Shown here: one piece after another, positions 1 through 8,825 of the stretch | Position numbering within the stretch: position 1 is the stretch's first letter | How the letters are laid out: every line of letters begins with the position of its first letter | DNA from: Ilumatobacter coccineus YM16-304 | GTDB taxonomy: Bacteria; Actinomycetota; Acidimicrobiia; Acidimicrobiales; Ilumatobacteraceae | Assembly (NCBI RefSeq): GCF_000348785.1 | Contig: NC_020520.1 | Coordinates: 2,790,001 to 2,854,000, forward strand | Length of the DNA: 64,000 bases | Direction of reading: 5' to 3' | Made by a program: the position numbers and the translations under genes | The notes under the pieces: generated by a model | Databases searched by the model: none | Told to the model about the DNA's origin: nothing | The model's input: the letters and a program-made list of their open reading frames with translations, nothing else

Positions 1-114
1 GACCACGACCTGCGGGCGACGCTCGCCACGGCTGCTCAGCAGCGAGTCGAGGCGATGACCTGGGACGCCACCGCCGCCGGCGTGCTCCGTCAACTCCACC
101 GCGTCGCCGTCTGA
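1..114 (+). CDS. C-terminal end of a probable glycosyltransferase (partial)
   Basis: Only the last 37 codons are inside the window; the frame opens at base 1 and closes with TGA at 112-114. The tail contains the stretch TWDATAAGVLRQLHRVAV, which resembles the final helix of family 4 (GT-B) glycosyltransferases, where a tryptophan-containing 'sWdatA' segment crosses back to the N-terminal domain. This fits the glycan locus that starts 3 kb downstream. The family call rests on this short tail alone and is tentative; the gene converges on the HNH gene that follows. Confidence 0.45.
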   Translation, partial: DHDLRATLATAAQQRVEAMTWDATAAGVLRQLHRVAV

Positions 115-141
115 CGCCCCACCCATCGGAGCGGGCGGTCG

Positions 142-1605
142 TCAGGCCGTGGCTCGGGCGAGGGCGTCGATGCGGTAGCGGGCGAGCGAGGTGAGTCGAG
201 CGGTTTCTGCCGGATCGATGGCGTCGTCATCGTCGTCTTCGTCATGGTCGTGATCGACGGGAAAGTCGGGCGGTCTGGCGCCGACGGGCAGGACGATGGT
301 GCCGTCCGCCCGGATCGTGTAGCCGTGGCCGTTGGTGGCTCGCCGAGTTCGCCATCGTCGCCGGTGCTTGTCGGTGTTGTGATGGCCGCACAACACGGCG
401 GCGTTGCGTTGGTCGGTCGCTCCGCCGTCACGGTCCCACTCGTCGATGTGGTCGACGTCGCACCAGTCGGCGGGGAGTTCGCACCCGGCGTGCTCGCAGT
501 GCCGGATCAGCATCTTCGCGGCACGTCGAGCGCTCCCGGTGAACAGGCGCTGCTTGCGTCCCTGATCGATCACCACACGTCGGGCATCGACCACGGTGCG
601 GCGAATGTGTCCGGCGAGTGCGGCACGCAACACGTCGTGCCCGTGCAACGGCACGCCGCTCACGGTCTCGCAGACGCTGCCCGACAGTGCGGTGGCGTCG
701 GCGAGGAGTTCGCGGCTGGCGTCGGCGGTGAGGCCGGTGAAGGGGTCGACAGGCCGTCCGTCGAGGCCGGTGCGAGCAGAGAGTTCGGCATCGGCGAGCA
801 TGCGCCCCCAGGTGTGAGCGTCGATCACGATGTTGACCACGGGCTCTGCCGGTACGGCGGCGACGCCGGCGGCGTTGGCGCTCATCGCCGTGCGGAACAG
901 GTTGACGAGCGCGTCGAAGCGGCGTTGCCGGTCGGTACGTGCCAGCGCGAATCCGTCGGCGAACCCGCCGTGCTCGGCCCGCCTGGCTTCGAGGTCGGCC
1001 TGGTACTCGAGTTCGGTGAAGTGATCGTGAATCGCCAGCATCTCGGCGGTGGTGAGCCCGTCGCCGCCCGAGGCACGGATGTCGAGGGTGCCGCCGACGT
1101 CGACGACACGCGCCCGGCGACCCTCGATCTGTGCATCTCGATCATCGTGAGCGCCGTCGGCATCGGCTCGCGATTCGAAATGGTCGACCATGGCAGCGAA
1201 GTCGGAGTAGGGCAGGTGCTCTGCGTTGTCGAGCAGCATCGGAGCGAACTCGGGGAGTTGGTCACGCACACGCTGGTTCCCGTACGTCATCGACAGCTTC
1301 GTGGCTTGGGCGGCACCGAAACGGCCGTCGTACCACAGCGAGCCCAGATCAGCGACGTGATCGACCGCCTTCGCCTGACCGATCCGACGGGTCGCCTCAG
1401 CGGTCGACCAGTTGAGCCGCGCCCGACAGAACCCGGTCATCGATCGATGGCCTTCGGAACCGGCGATGTTGCGGCGATCGGCGATGGCCAGCAACGCCGC
1501 CATCTCGGCGTCGAGCCGACGGCGCTCGAGTTCATTCGCCTCGATCCGAGCGACCACGTCGTCGTCGGACAATCCGACCAACGACTCGACCACCTCCGAG
1601 AACAT
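142..1605 (-). CDS. DUF222 / 13E12-repeat HNH endonuclease
   Basis: This 487-residue protein has the layout of the actinobacterial DUF222-HNH (13E12 repeat) family: a long helical DUF222 region over roughly the first 300 residues, then an HNH nuclease module with CELPADWCDVDHIDEW and AVLCGHHNTDKHRR, carrying the expected metal and catalytic His/Asn residues. The C-terminus is a very acidic Asp/His tract. The reading frame is open further upstream, but ATG at 1605 is preferred because a -10 box ends 6 nt before it and a LexA-type palindrome lies in the promoter, leaving no room for a longer transcript. In Mycobacterium tuberculosis several members of this family are preceded by SOS boxes, so DNA-damage induction is likely. 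The biological role of the family is not settled. Confidence 0.88.
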   Translation of the reverse strand: MFSEVVESLVGLSDDDVVARIEANELERRRLDAEMAALLAIADRRNIAGSEGHRSMTGFCRARLNWSTAEATRRIGQAKAVDHVADLGSLWYDGRFGAAQATKLSMTYGNQRVRDQLPEFAPMLLDNAEHLPYSDFAAMVDHFESRADADGAHDDRDAQIEGRRARVVDVGGTLDIRASGGDGLTTAEMLAIHDHFTELEYQADLEARRAEHGGFADGFALARTDRQRRFDALVNLFRTAMSANAAGVAAVPAEPVVNIVIDAHTWGRMLADAELSARTGLDGRPVDPFTGLTADASRELLADATALSGSVCETVSGVPLHGHDVLRAALAGHIRRTVVDARRVVIDQGRKQRLFTGSARRAAKMLIRHCEHAGCELPADWCDVDHIDEWDRDGGATDQRNAAVLCGHHNTDKHRRRWRTRRATNGHGYTIRADGTIVLPVGARPPDFPVDHDHDEDDDDDAIDPAETARLTSLARYRIDALARATA

Positions 1606-1611
1606 GAGTCC

Positions 1612-1640
1612 AGTGTAGTCGAACAGGTGTTCGATAGCAA
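1612..1640 (-). promoter_or_regulatory. sigma70-type leaderless promoter of the DUF222-HNH gene
   Basis: Read on the minus strand there is TTGCTA (1640-1635), a 17-bp spacer, then TACACT (1617-1612), then 6 nt to the ATG at 1605. This places +1 at or next to the start codon, so the transcript should be leaderless. It is the only promoter in the window with a recognisable -35 as well as a -10. Confidence 0.75.
1619..1634 (-). promoter_or_regulatory. LexA (SOS) box
   Basis: The 16-bp perfect palindrome TCGAACACCTGTTCGA matches the actinobacterial SOS box TCGAAC-N4-GTTCGA. It fills 16 of the 17 spacer bases between the -35 and -10 of the HNH gene, an arrangement that would let LexA occlude RNA polymerase. 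Confidence 0.88.
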
Positions 1641-1877
1641 CACCTGCGCAGGGGAAGGTACACGTCTGTCTGGCGTCCGGCGACTCTCTCGTGCCCGTCC
1701 TCTGCCTCTCTCTCGGGGTGGCGTGGTGAGTCGTCACCCGAAGGTGCGTCCCACGTTTGAACGCGCTCAGGTTGCCGGACAGCGGGTGAGTCTGGACGAT
1801 CGCCCATCGGTCGTCCTGATCGGCAGGCGCGAGCTTGCGTCGCGCTCGACGTCAAGGCCCAGGCCCACCGGCTGTTC

Positions 1878-2228
1878 TCAGATCACCCAGAGGTCGTCGC
1901 CAATCCTGATCTGCATCGTCTCGTACTGTTCCGAATCGTCGACGAACCGCAGCGAGAGACCGTTCTCGAGGTCAAGATCGATCCGGTCGGGGCCGATTGT
2001 CCACCCCACCACCGCGGCATTCATGACGTCGAAAAATCCGGCTTCGGGCCAGACTCCCTCGCTCCAGCGGGCAACAACTCGCTCGCCGTCGAGCACGCTG
2101 ACCTGAGACTGAACAGCGAAGTTCACGGAGCCAAAGGTGAACTGGAGGTCGTACTGGCCGACGCGGACCTGGGTGGTGAACTCACCCGCAACCGCTGACA
2201 GGTCAAGGTCTTGCGGGACTCCGTACAT
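1878..2228 (-). CDS. conserved small protein of unknown function (DUF6188-like)
   Basis: A 116-residue soluble protein predicted to be mostly beta strand, starting MYGVPQDLDL. Near its C-terminus it has LRFVDDSEQYETMQI, close to the 'dSeqYEs' segment I associate with the DUF6188-type family of short actinobacterial proteins; that assignment is from memory and uncertain. There is no signal peptide or membrane segment. Two other in-frame ATGs lie at 2237 and 2279; 2228 is preferred because the conserved part begins there. It stands alone between the HNH gene and a methyltransferase on the other strand. No function can be inferred. Confidence 0.6.
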   Translation of the reverse strand: MYGVPQDLDLSAVAGEFTTQVRVGQYDLQFTFGSVNFAVQSQVSVLDGERVVARWSEGVWPEAGFFDVMNAAVVGWTIGPDRIDLDLENGLSLRFVDDSEQYETMQIRIGDDLWVI

Positions 2229-2418
2229 GCCCGGCATTCTGGCCAAACCGGCACGCCGTCCGCTCACAGGCACGCACAACGCGCCAACTTGCGCCGCACG
2301 CCCCCGCTGGAGATCGGCACGTCGTGTCGCGCATGCGATCGACCAGGTCCGCTCGGGAGTGGTTGCCTCGAAGGCTTGCCTCGATCCTGTAAACCAGCGG
2401 GCATGGCGCCAGCGGATC

Positions 2419-3201
2419 GTGCAGACTGCAGCGGTGACTTCTGGTCCGCCGGCGGCGTCCGACTTCTACACGGGTCTCGTGGCCGAGCTGTACCGGTATC
2501 TCCGTGCCGAGACGTTCGATCCTGAGCCTTACGCGAGGTTCGTCGAGCGTTCAGGTCAACCGGCGCTCGAACTCGGGTGCGGCGACGGCGATCCGCTGCT
2601 CGATCTGCGGGCGCGTGGCCTGGAGGTCGAGGGTCTCGACTCCTCGCTCGACATGCTCGAACGATGCCGCGCCGCGGCGAGCGACAGAGGCATCGATGTC
2701 ACGCTGCATCACGCCACGTTCGAGGGCATGAAGCTCGATCGACGGTTCGGATCGATCTACTTCGCCGGCGCCACGTTCAATCTCCTGCCCGATGACGAAA
2801 CAGCGCAAGCCGCCCTCGGTCGGATGGCCGAACACCTCCGCCCTGGCGGATCAGCACTGGTCCCGCTCTTCGTTCCGGTGTCGCCGGCCGAATCCGATGT
2901 CGGTCAGATTCGCGAGCACGTCACCGACGACGGGGTCGTGATGCGCTTGACGGTCGTCGCCATCGTTCGGGACGAGGCAACCCGGGTCCAGACGACCGCA
3001 CTTCGCTACGAACGCCTGCACGGCACCGATCATGAGGTCGTGGACCGGTCGTGGAAACTGCACTGGTTCGAGCAGGATCGGTTTGCCGCCATGGCCGCCG
3101 ATGCCGGGCTCGTCACGCGCTCGGTCCACCAGGCGGACGGCAGCCCAGCGACAACCCACGACACAGCGTTCACTTTCATCCTCGGCCGGCCGGAGGCCTG
3201 A
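2419..3201 (+). CDS. class I SAM-dependent methyltransferase
   Basis: A 260-residue Rossmann methyltransferase. Motif I is LELGCGDGDPLLDL, followed by the acidic end of strand 2 in VEGLDSSLDML; the motif IV region is FGSIYFAGATFNLL, and EHLRPGGSALVPLF is the usual post-motif segment. The C-terminus, with the WFEQDRFAAMAADAGL stretch, resembles UbiE/small-molecule methyltransferases. The open frame extends further upstream without similarity. GTG at 2419 or GTG at 2434 is the likely start; neither has a clear ribosome binding site, so the start is uncertain. The substrate is unknown. Confidence 0.75.
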   Translation: MQTAAVTSGPPAASDFYTGLVAELYRYLRAETFDPEPYARFVERSGQPALELGCGDGDPLLDLRARGLEVEGLDSSLDMLERCRAAASDRGIDVTLHHATFEGMKLDRRFGSIYFAGATFNLLPDDETAQAALGRMAEHLRPGGSALVPLFVPVSPAESDVGQIREHVTDDGVVMRLTVVAIVRDEATRVQTTALRYERLHGTDHEVVDRSWKLHWFEQDRFAAMAADAGLVTRSVHQADGSPATTHDTAFTFILGRPEA

Positions 3202-3288
3202 ACACGCCCGTCGTGGCGCAGATACCGAGGGTGCGGCTCCCTGCGGGCGGTCTGCCAGGAGGTCGCGGGACGGGGAGGTCGGCGGAGC

Positions 3289-3294
3289 TAGGAT
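3289..3294 (+). promoter_or_regulatory. -10 box (TAGGAT) of the glycan operon
   Basis: TAGGAT ends 10 nt before the ATG at 3305, so transcription should begin about 3 nt upstream of the start codon. This near-leaderless promoter would drive the run of overlapping genes from 3305 onwards. Confidence 0.45.
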
Positions 3295-3304
3295 CTGGAT
3301 CCGA

Positions 3305-4042
3305 ATGCGCAGCGTGGTCGTGCTTCCGACATACAACGAAGCAGCAAACATCGATCGGTTCCTCCGCAAGGTCCGCAAGGCCGCGCCGACCACCGACATC
3401 CTCGTCGTCGACGACGACAGCCCCGATGGCACCGGCGCGCTCACCGAGGAGCTCGCCGACGAACTCGGACGGATCTCGCTGCTGCCCCGACCGGGCAAGC
3501 GCGGGCTCGGCAGCGCCTACCGCGATGGGTTCGCGAAGGTCCTCGCCGACGACTACGACGTCATCATCACGATGGACGCCGACCTCTCGCACGATCCCGA
3601 TCGGATCCCCGATCTGCTCGAGTTGATCGCCAACGGAGCCGACCTCGCGATCGGCTCGCGCTATGTCACGGGTGGTGGCACGACCGACTGGCCGGTCCGC
3701 CGCCAGCTGCTGTCGAAGTGGGGCAACGCCTACACCCGAACGATTCTCGGTGTGGCGCCGCGCGACTGCACCGGGGGCTACCGGGCGTACCGAGCCGACA
3801 AGCTCGCCGCCATCGACCCGACGTCGACCGAGGCCGAGGGCTACGCCTTCATGACCGAACTCGTGCGCCGGCTCACCGAGCACGGTGCGGTGATCGAGGA
3901 GACCCCGATCATCTTCCGTGACCGCACGGCGGGCAAGTCGAAGATGTCGGGTCGGATCATCGTCGAATCGATGATCCTGGTCACCGGGTGGGGCGTGGGC
4001 GACCGGTTCCGTCGGCTCACCGGCCGCCGCAAGCAGCAATGA
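3305..4042 (+). CDS. polyprenol monophosphomannose synthase-like GT2 glycosyltransferase
   Basis: A 245-residue family 2 glycosyltransferase of the DPM1/Ppm1 type, which transfers mannose (or a related sugar) from a nucleotide donor to polyprenyl phosphate at the inner membrane face. It starts with VVVLPTYNEAANI, carries DDDSPDGT near residue 36 and the metal-binding DADLSHDP at 91-98, then GSRYVTGG and the late KSKMSG segment typical of this subfamily. There is no C-terminal membrane domain. The ATG follows a -10 box, and the stop overlaps the next ATG (ATGA). A close paralogue is encoded at 23783-24523. Confidence 0.85.
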   Translation: MRSVVVLPTYNEAANIDRFLRKVRKAAPTTDILVVDDDSPDGTGALTEELADELGRISLLPRPGKRGLGSAYRDGFAKVLADDYDVIITMDADLSHDPDRIPDLLELIANGADLAIGSRYVTGGGTTDWPVRRQLLSKWGNAYTRTILGVAPRDCTGGYRAYRADKLAAIDPTSTEAEGYAFMTELVRRLTEHGAVIEETPIIFRDRTAGKSKMSGRIIVESMILVTGWGVGDRFRRLTGRRKQQ

Positions 4043-5919
4043 CCACCACCGGCGAGGAGGTGGCGAACCGCCGCCTCCCGTCGCCTGCCGTGATCGCCCT
4101 GACCGTCGTGGGCGTGGCCTTGCCGATGATCGTCGCCGTCATCGCGCTCGCCGGACGTCGCTGGTACCCCGTGCTCGACCTGGCGATGACCGAGTTCCGC
4201 ATCCGTGACGTCGGCACCCGCCAGACCCCGCTGATCGGGCTACCCGGACGCATCGGCGAGCTCCCCGAGCAGGGGAGTCACCCCGGCCCGCTCAGCTTCT
4301 GGGCGCTCACACCCGGCTACCGCCTCTTCGGCAGCTCCGCTTGGGCGATGGAGGCGGCCACGGTCACCGTCCAGCTCGTGTGGGTGTCGATGGCACTCTG
4401 GATCGGCCACCGGCGCCTCGGCATGGTCGGCCTCGCCACCGTGGCGGCGACGATCGCCATCCTGATTCGCGGCTACGGCCTCACCACGCTGATCCAGCCG
4501 TGGAACCCGTACATGCCGCTGCTCGCCTGGCTCGTCATCCTGCTCGCCACCTGGGCGGTGTTCTGCGGCGACCACGCCATGCTCGTGCCACTGGTGATCG
4601 CCGCCTCGTTCGCCGCTCAGACCCACATCCCGTATCTCCTGATGGCCGGTGGCCTCGGCCTCATCGCCATCGGCGTCGTGCTGGTGCGCTGGTGGCGAGG
4701 CCGCACCGACTCAGATACCGACGCCGACGCAGGCCCCAACCCGGCTCGGCCTCCGACCGCGGTGCTCGCCACCGTCGGCGTGTTCGTTCTGCTGTGGCTG
4801 GCACCGCTCGTCGACCAGATCCGGCGCGATCCCGGCAACATCAAGCGGCTGCTCGACCACTTCGGCTCACCGTCGGAAGAACCGATCGGCACCGCCGCCG
4901 GGTTCCGGCTCCTGCTGCGCCACCTCGACGTCGTCAATGGCTTCGGCAAACTGCTCACCGGCAACAGCCGCTTCCTGCAGGCCGGATTCGACCCCGACGG
5001 TCCGATCTGGGCCGGCGCCATCGTGCTCGTCCTGTGGGTCGGTTCTGCCGTCGTGTCGCGCCGGATCGGGCACCGCCCGCTCCAACAACTCCACCTCGTC
5101 GTCGGCATCACCCTGCTGCTGTCGCTGGCGTCGATGTCACGCATCTTCGGCCTGCGCTGGTTCTATCTCACGCTCTGGGCGTGGACCACGACCGCCGTGC
5201 TCCTCGTCGCCATCGCCTGGACCGCAGTGGCCTGGTGGAGGGCGCATCGCCCCGAGCACGCGACGATCGTGTCGCAACGCCATCTCGTCGGCGTGGCGTC
5301 GGCGACCGCGGTGATCTGCACCGTGAGCATGGTCGCGCTCGCTCCGTCGACCGAACACCCCGAAGAACACCTGAGCGACACGCTCGGCGAACTCGTCGAA
5401 CCGACCATCGCCGCACTCACGGCTGGCGTCGGCGAGGCGACCGGCCCCGACGGCACGTACGTCGTGGAATGGGACGACGCCTACTTCTTCGGGAGCCAGG
5501 CGTTCGGCCTCGTCAGCGAACTCGAACGAGCCGGGCTCGATGCGCGCACCTACGACTACTGGACCGTGCCGATCACCCCGACCCGGGCGATCGCCGGCGA
5601 TCCGATCACCGCCGAGGTGATCTTCGCCACCGGCGGCTTCGTCGACCAGTGGCGTGCCGACGACCGCGTCGTCGAGGTCGCGTTCAGCGAGCCTCGAAGC
5701 GACGCCGAGCAAGCCGACTACGACGACCTCACCAACCAACTCATCGCTGCGCTCGAAGCCGACGGACTCGACGACCTCGTGCCGCTCATCGACACCAACC
5801 TGTTCGGACTCAACGTCGACCTGCGCATCTCGAACGAGGCACGAACCATCAGCGGTCAGATGATCCGCCTCGGCCAGCAGACCGCCGTGTTCATCGGCCC
5901 GCCCGGCGTGACGCAGTGA
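4039..5919 (+). CDS. polytopic membrane protein, GT-C-like (probable lipid-linked sugar transferase)
   Basis: A 626-residue protein with about ten hydrophobic helices followed by a soluble C-terminal domain of roughly 170 residues. After the first helix comes a periplasmic loop with TEFRIRDVGTRQTPL and SHPGPLSFW, an arrangement like the first loop of GT-C transferases where an acidic pair sits near the catalytic site. It begins in an ATGA overlap with the GT2 gene and ends in a GTGA overlap with a paralogous gene, so the three are translationally coupled. This suggests the product uses the polyprenyl-P-sugar made by the preceding enzyme. No exact family is recognised. Confidence 0.7.
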   Translation: MTTTGEEVANRRLPSPAVIALTVVGVALPMIVAVIALAGRRWYPVLDLAMTEFRIRDVGTRQTPLIGLPGRIGELPEQGSHPGPLSFWALTPGYRLFGSSAWAMEAATVTVQLVWVSMALWIGHRRLGMVGLATVAATIAILIRGYGLTTLIQPWNPYMPLLAWLVILLATWAVFCGDHAMLVPLVIAASFAAQTHIPYLLMAGGLGLIAIGVVLVRWWRGRTDSDTDADAGPNPARPPTAVLATVGVFVLLWLAPLVDQIRRDPGNIKRLLDHFGSPSEEPIGTAAGFRLLLRHLDVVNGFGKLLTGNSRFLQAGFDPDGPIWAGAIVLVLWVGSAVVSRRIGHRPLQQLHLVVGITLLLSLASMSRIFGLRWFYLTLWAWTTTAVLLVAIAWTAVAWWRAHRPEHATIVSQRHLVGVASATAVICTVSMVALAPSTEHPEEHLSDTLGELVEPTIAALTAGVGEATGPDGTYVVEWDDAYFFGSQAFGLVSELERAGLDARTYDYWTVPITPTRAIAGDPITAEVIFATGGFVDQWRADDRVVEVAFSEPRSDAEQADYDDLTNQLIAALEADGLDDLVPLIDTNLFGLNVDLRISNEARTISGQMIRLGQQTAVFIGPPGVTQ

Positions 5920-7664
5920 GCCCGGCCGACTTCCTCCGTCGGTGGGCATGGCACTCGCTGGCCGCCGCGACCAGCCTCGTCATCGCGTTCTCTGCGATCC
6001 GTGGCATCGCCCGCGGGTACGAACCGGTCGGCGACAACGCGCTGATCGAGTTGCGCGCCCGCGACGTGTTCACCGGCGACCACCCGTTCCTCGGCACGTG
6101 GTCGTCGGCATCGATCAGCTCGGGGATCGACGTCAACCATCCCGGTCCGCTGATCTTCGATCTCGTGGCACTGCCACTCCGACTCTTCGGTGGAGCTGCG
6201 GGGATCGCCATCGCCGTGGCCCTGCTGCACATCGCGATGGTGTGGCTCGTCGGCCACGTCACGCACCGCGCCGGCGGCATGACCGCAGCGATCACAGCGC
6301 TCACCGTCACGGCGGGCATCGTCTGGACACTGGGGAGCGAACTGCTCTACGACCCGTGGCAGCCGAACGTGCTGGTGCTCCCGTTCTGGGTCGTCATGTG
6401 CACGGTGTGGGCCATCGTGTCGGGCGAGATCGGCCTCTTTCCGCTCGCCTGTGGCGTCGGCTCGTTCGCCATGCAGACGCACATGGGCTACATCATCATC
6501 GTCCCCGTCCTGCTCGGCTTCGCCGCCGTCGTGACGGTGCGGGCGCACCGCGAGCGCATCGACGAGCTTCGCCGCCCAGCGTTGCTGTCGGTCGCCGTGA
6601 TCGCGGTGCTCTGGGCACAGCCGCTCTACGAACAGTTCTTCGGGCCGGGTCGAGGCAACCTCGGCCGCGTCATCACGGCGGGCACCAGCGGGGGAGACGA
6701 CTTCGAACCCGTCGAGAACACCGGCACCGGCCTCGCCCTCGGCATCCGGCTGCTCGGCTCCGTACTCGCCCTGCCGCCGTGGTGGGGGAGACCGGGCTAC
6801 GACGACTCGATCCCCGGCTCGACCCAGACCGTGACCGCCGACGGTCTCCAGATCGATGCGCCGGGTCTGCGCACACTGCTGCCCTCGATGATCGGGCTCG
6901 CCGTGATGGTCACCCTCCTCGTCCTCGCCTGGCGTATCGCCCGTCGCGCCGGGGCCCAGCACGTCGTCGCCGGCTTCGCCACGCTCACGACGGCACTCGT
7001 GGTCGCCTCGATCACGATCGTCATCACCCCGATCGACATCCTCGGCCTCTCGCCGCACAAGGTCCGCTGGCTCTGGGTCATCGGCGCGTTCGCCACCTAC
7101 ATGCTCGCCATGGCCGTGCTCGCCGGGCTCACCACAGCCCGCCGCCACCAGACGCTCGCCGGACTCGGCGTCGTGGCCGTCGTCGCACTGCTCGCGACCC
7201 TGCCGGTCCACGCCAACCGCTCGGGGCCCGTGTACTTCGAAGCCACCTACGACTCCGTCGCCGATCTGCGAGAACAACTCGACGACCACCTCGACGAGCA
7301 GGATCTCGGCCCGGTCCTGTTCGATGCCGAAGGCATCGGTTTCGCGGAGCCGTACACCGCTCCGGTCATGGCGGAGTTGCTCGAGCACGGCATCGATCTC
7401 GTCGTCGACAACACCTCGCTGTCGCGTCAACTCGGCCCGGATCGTCGAGCCGACCCATCCGATCCGACCGATGGCGGAACTCGTACGATCATCTTCGTGA
7501 GAGCGGGCGCCGCAGCGGTGGAGGAGATCGACGGCGTCGAACGGATCGCCTTCCACGACGGCGACGTGAGCCCGTACACGGTCGACGACATCACCGACCG
7601 CGCCGTCGCGGTGTTCCTCCTTCCCGCCGGCTCCGGCGCCATCGTCGAAGGCCTCGACATCTGA
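5916..7664 (+). CDS. polytopic membrane protein paralogous to the preceding gene (GT-C-like)
   Basis: A 582-residue membrane protein built like its upstream neighbour. The first loop has ALIELRARDVFTGDHPFLG and NHPGPLIFDL, clearly related to the RDVGTRQTPL and SHPGPLSFW loop there, and a soluble C-terminal domain follows the last helix. The start is GTG at 5916 inside a GTGA overlap; the open frame extends back over the upstream gene but only as a shadow. The stop overlaps the next ATG by one base. The pair probably arose by tandem duplication and acts on different acceptors or linkages of one glycan (inference). Confidence 0.72.
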   Translation: MSPADFLRRWAWHSLAAATSLVIAFSAIRGIARGYEPVGDNALIELRARDVFTGDHPFLGTWSSASISSGIDVNHPGPLIFDLVALPLRLFGGAAGIAIAVALLHIAMVWLVGHVTHRAGGMTAAITALTVTAGIVWTLGSELLYDPWQPNVLVLPFWVVMCTVWAIVSGEIGLFPLACGVGSFAMQTHMGYIIIVPVLLGFAAVVTVRAHRERIDELRRPALLSVAVIAVLWAQPLYEQFFGPGRGNLGRVITAGTSGGDDFEPVENTGTGLALGIRLLGSVLALPPWWGRPGYDDSIPGSTQTVTADGLQIDAPGLRTLLPSMIGLAVMVTLLVLAWRIARRAGAQHVVAGFATLTTALVVASITIVITPIDILGLSPHKVRWLWVIGAFATYMLAMAVLAGLTTARRHQTLAGLGVVAVVALLATLPVHANRSGPVYFEATYDSVADLREQLDDHLDEQDLGPVLFDAEGIGFAEPYTAPVMAELLEHGIDLVVDNTSLSRQLGPDRRADPSDPTDGGTRTIIFVRAGAAAVEEIDGVERIAFHDGDVSPYTVDDITDRAVAVFLLPAGSGAIVEGLDI

Positions 7665-8800
7665 TGCCCGCCTCCCTCGCAACGGTCGACATCGTCGTGC
7701 CGGTCTACAACGAAGAACAGATCCTGGCGAGCAGCATCGCCCGGCTCGTCGATCACCTCGAGACCTCGTTCCCGTTCGAGTGGCGCATCGTCATCGCCAA
7801 CAACGCCTCCACCGATCGCACCGCCGAGATCGCCGACTCGCTCGCCGCCGACGACTCACGCATCGCTCACCTCCACCTCGATCAGAAGGGCCGCGGCCGC
7901 GCGCTCCGAGCGGCGTGGCAGGCATCCGACGCCGACGTGGTGGCCTACACCGACGTCGACCTCTCGACCGGGCTCACCGGGCTCCTACCGCTCGTGGCAC
8001 CGCTCATCAGCGGCCACTCCGACGTGGCCGTCGGGTCGCGCCTCTCGTCGGCCTCGGTGGTGGCCCGAGGCCCCAAGCGTGAGCTGATCTCGCGCTGCTA
8101 CAACCTGATCCTGCGGCTCATCTTCGCCGTGCGCTTCCGTGACGCACAGTGTGGCTTCAAGGCCGTGCGCACCGACGTGGCCCGCCTACTCCTGCCGGCG
8201 ATCGAAGACGAAGCCTGGTTCTTCGACACCGAACTGCTGCTGATCGCCGAACACAACGGGCTGCGAGTCCACGAGGTGCCGGTCGACTGGATCGACGACC
8301 CCGACAGCCGCGTGGCGATCACGTCGACCGCGCTCGACGACCTCCGCGGCGTCCGGCGGATGGTCGGCCGTTTCATCCGGGGAAAGGCCAACGTCGAGTT
8401 GGGCACGCTCCAACGCCAACCGCTCGCCGACGACTTCGGCCGCCAGACCGTCACGTTCGGCGTGATCGGCGTCGTGTCGACCCTGATCAGCCTCGGCATC
8501 TTCCTCGCCCTCCGCGACGAGATCGGTGCGGTGTGGGCCAACGTCATCGGCGTCACCGCCACCGCGCTGGGCAACAACTGGGCCAACCGGCGTTGGACCT
8601 TCCGACGACGCAGCGACCAAGACCGCACCTGGCGACTCGCCTCCACCCTCGTCGTCTTCGCGCTCTCGCTGCTCGGCACGAGCCTCGCGCTCGCGGCGGT
8701 GTCGGGCAACCGAGGTGCCGAACTCCTCGTACTCGGCATCACGTGGGCCGCCGCGGCGCTGCTGCGCTTTGTATTCTTGCGGCGATGGGTCTACCGATGA
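7664..8800 (+). CDS. GT2 glycosyltransferase fused to a GtrA-like membrane domain
   Basis: This 378-residue protein has an N-terminal GT2 domain (about 1-240; IVVPVYNEEQ, DVDLS near 97, VGSRLSS) and a C-terminal GtrA/DPMS_2 domain of four helices (about 245-375; VTFGVIGVVST and the WANRRWTFRRR loop). Such fusions make a polyprenyl-phosphate sugar and are thought to help flip it across the membrane. ATG at 7664 overlaps the preceding stop by one base, and the next gene follows after 25 bp with its own strong ribosome binding site. Role by family: supply of an outside-facing lipid-linked sugar donor. Confidence 0.85.
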   Translation: MPASLATVDIVVPVYNEEQILASSIARLVDHLETSFPFEWRIVIANNASTDRTAEIADSLAADDSRIAHLHLDQKGRGRALRAAWQASDADVVAYTDVDLSTGLTGLLPLVAPLISGHSDVAVGSRLSSASVVARGPKRELISRCYNLILRLIFAVRFRDAQCGFKAVRTDVARLLLPAIEDEAWFFDTELLLIAEHNGLRVHEVPVDWIDDPDSRVAITSTALDDLRGVRRMVGRFIRGKANVELGTLQRQPLADDFGRQTVTFGVIGVVSTLISLGIFLALRDEIGAVWANVIGVTATALGNNWANRRWTFRRRSDQDRTWRLASTLVVFALSLLGTSLALAAVSGNRGAELLVLGITWAAAALLRFVFLRRWVYR

Positions 8801-8825
8801 GGAGCACACCGGCAAGGAGGATGTC

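Noticed and set aside
1647-1656. CCTGCGCAGG palindrome upstream of the SOS promoter
   Set aside because: A 10-bp GC palindrome is common by chance at this base composition and it lies upstream of the -35 with no known motif.
244-2106. A 620-codon open frame opposite the DUF222-HNH gene
   Set aside because: It is antisense to a gene with clear HNH motifs, its translation is low-complexity and matches no family, and GC-rich third positions create such shadow frames.
5856-7682. A 608-codon open frame opposite the second GT-C-like gene
   Set aside because: His/Asp/Arg-rich shadow translation without hydrophobic or conserved segments; the plus-strand frame encodes regular membrane helices.
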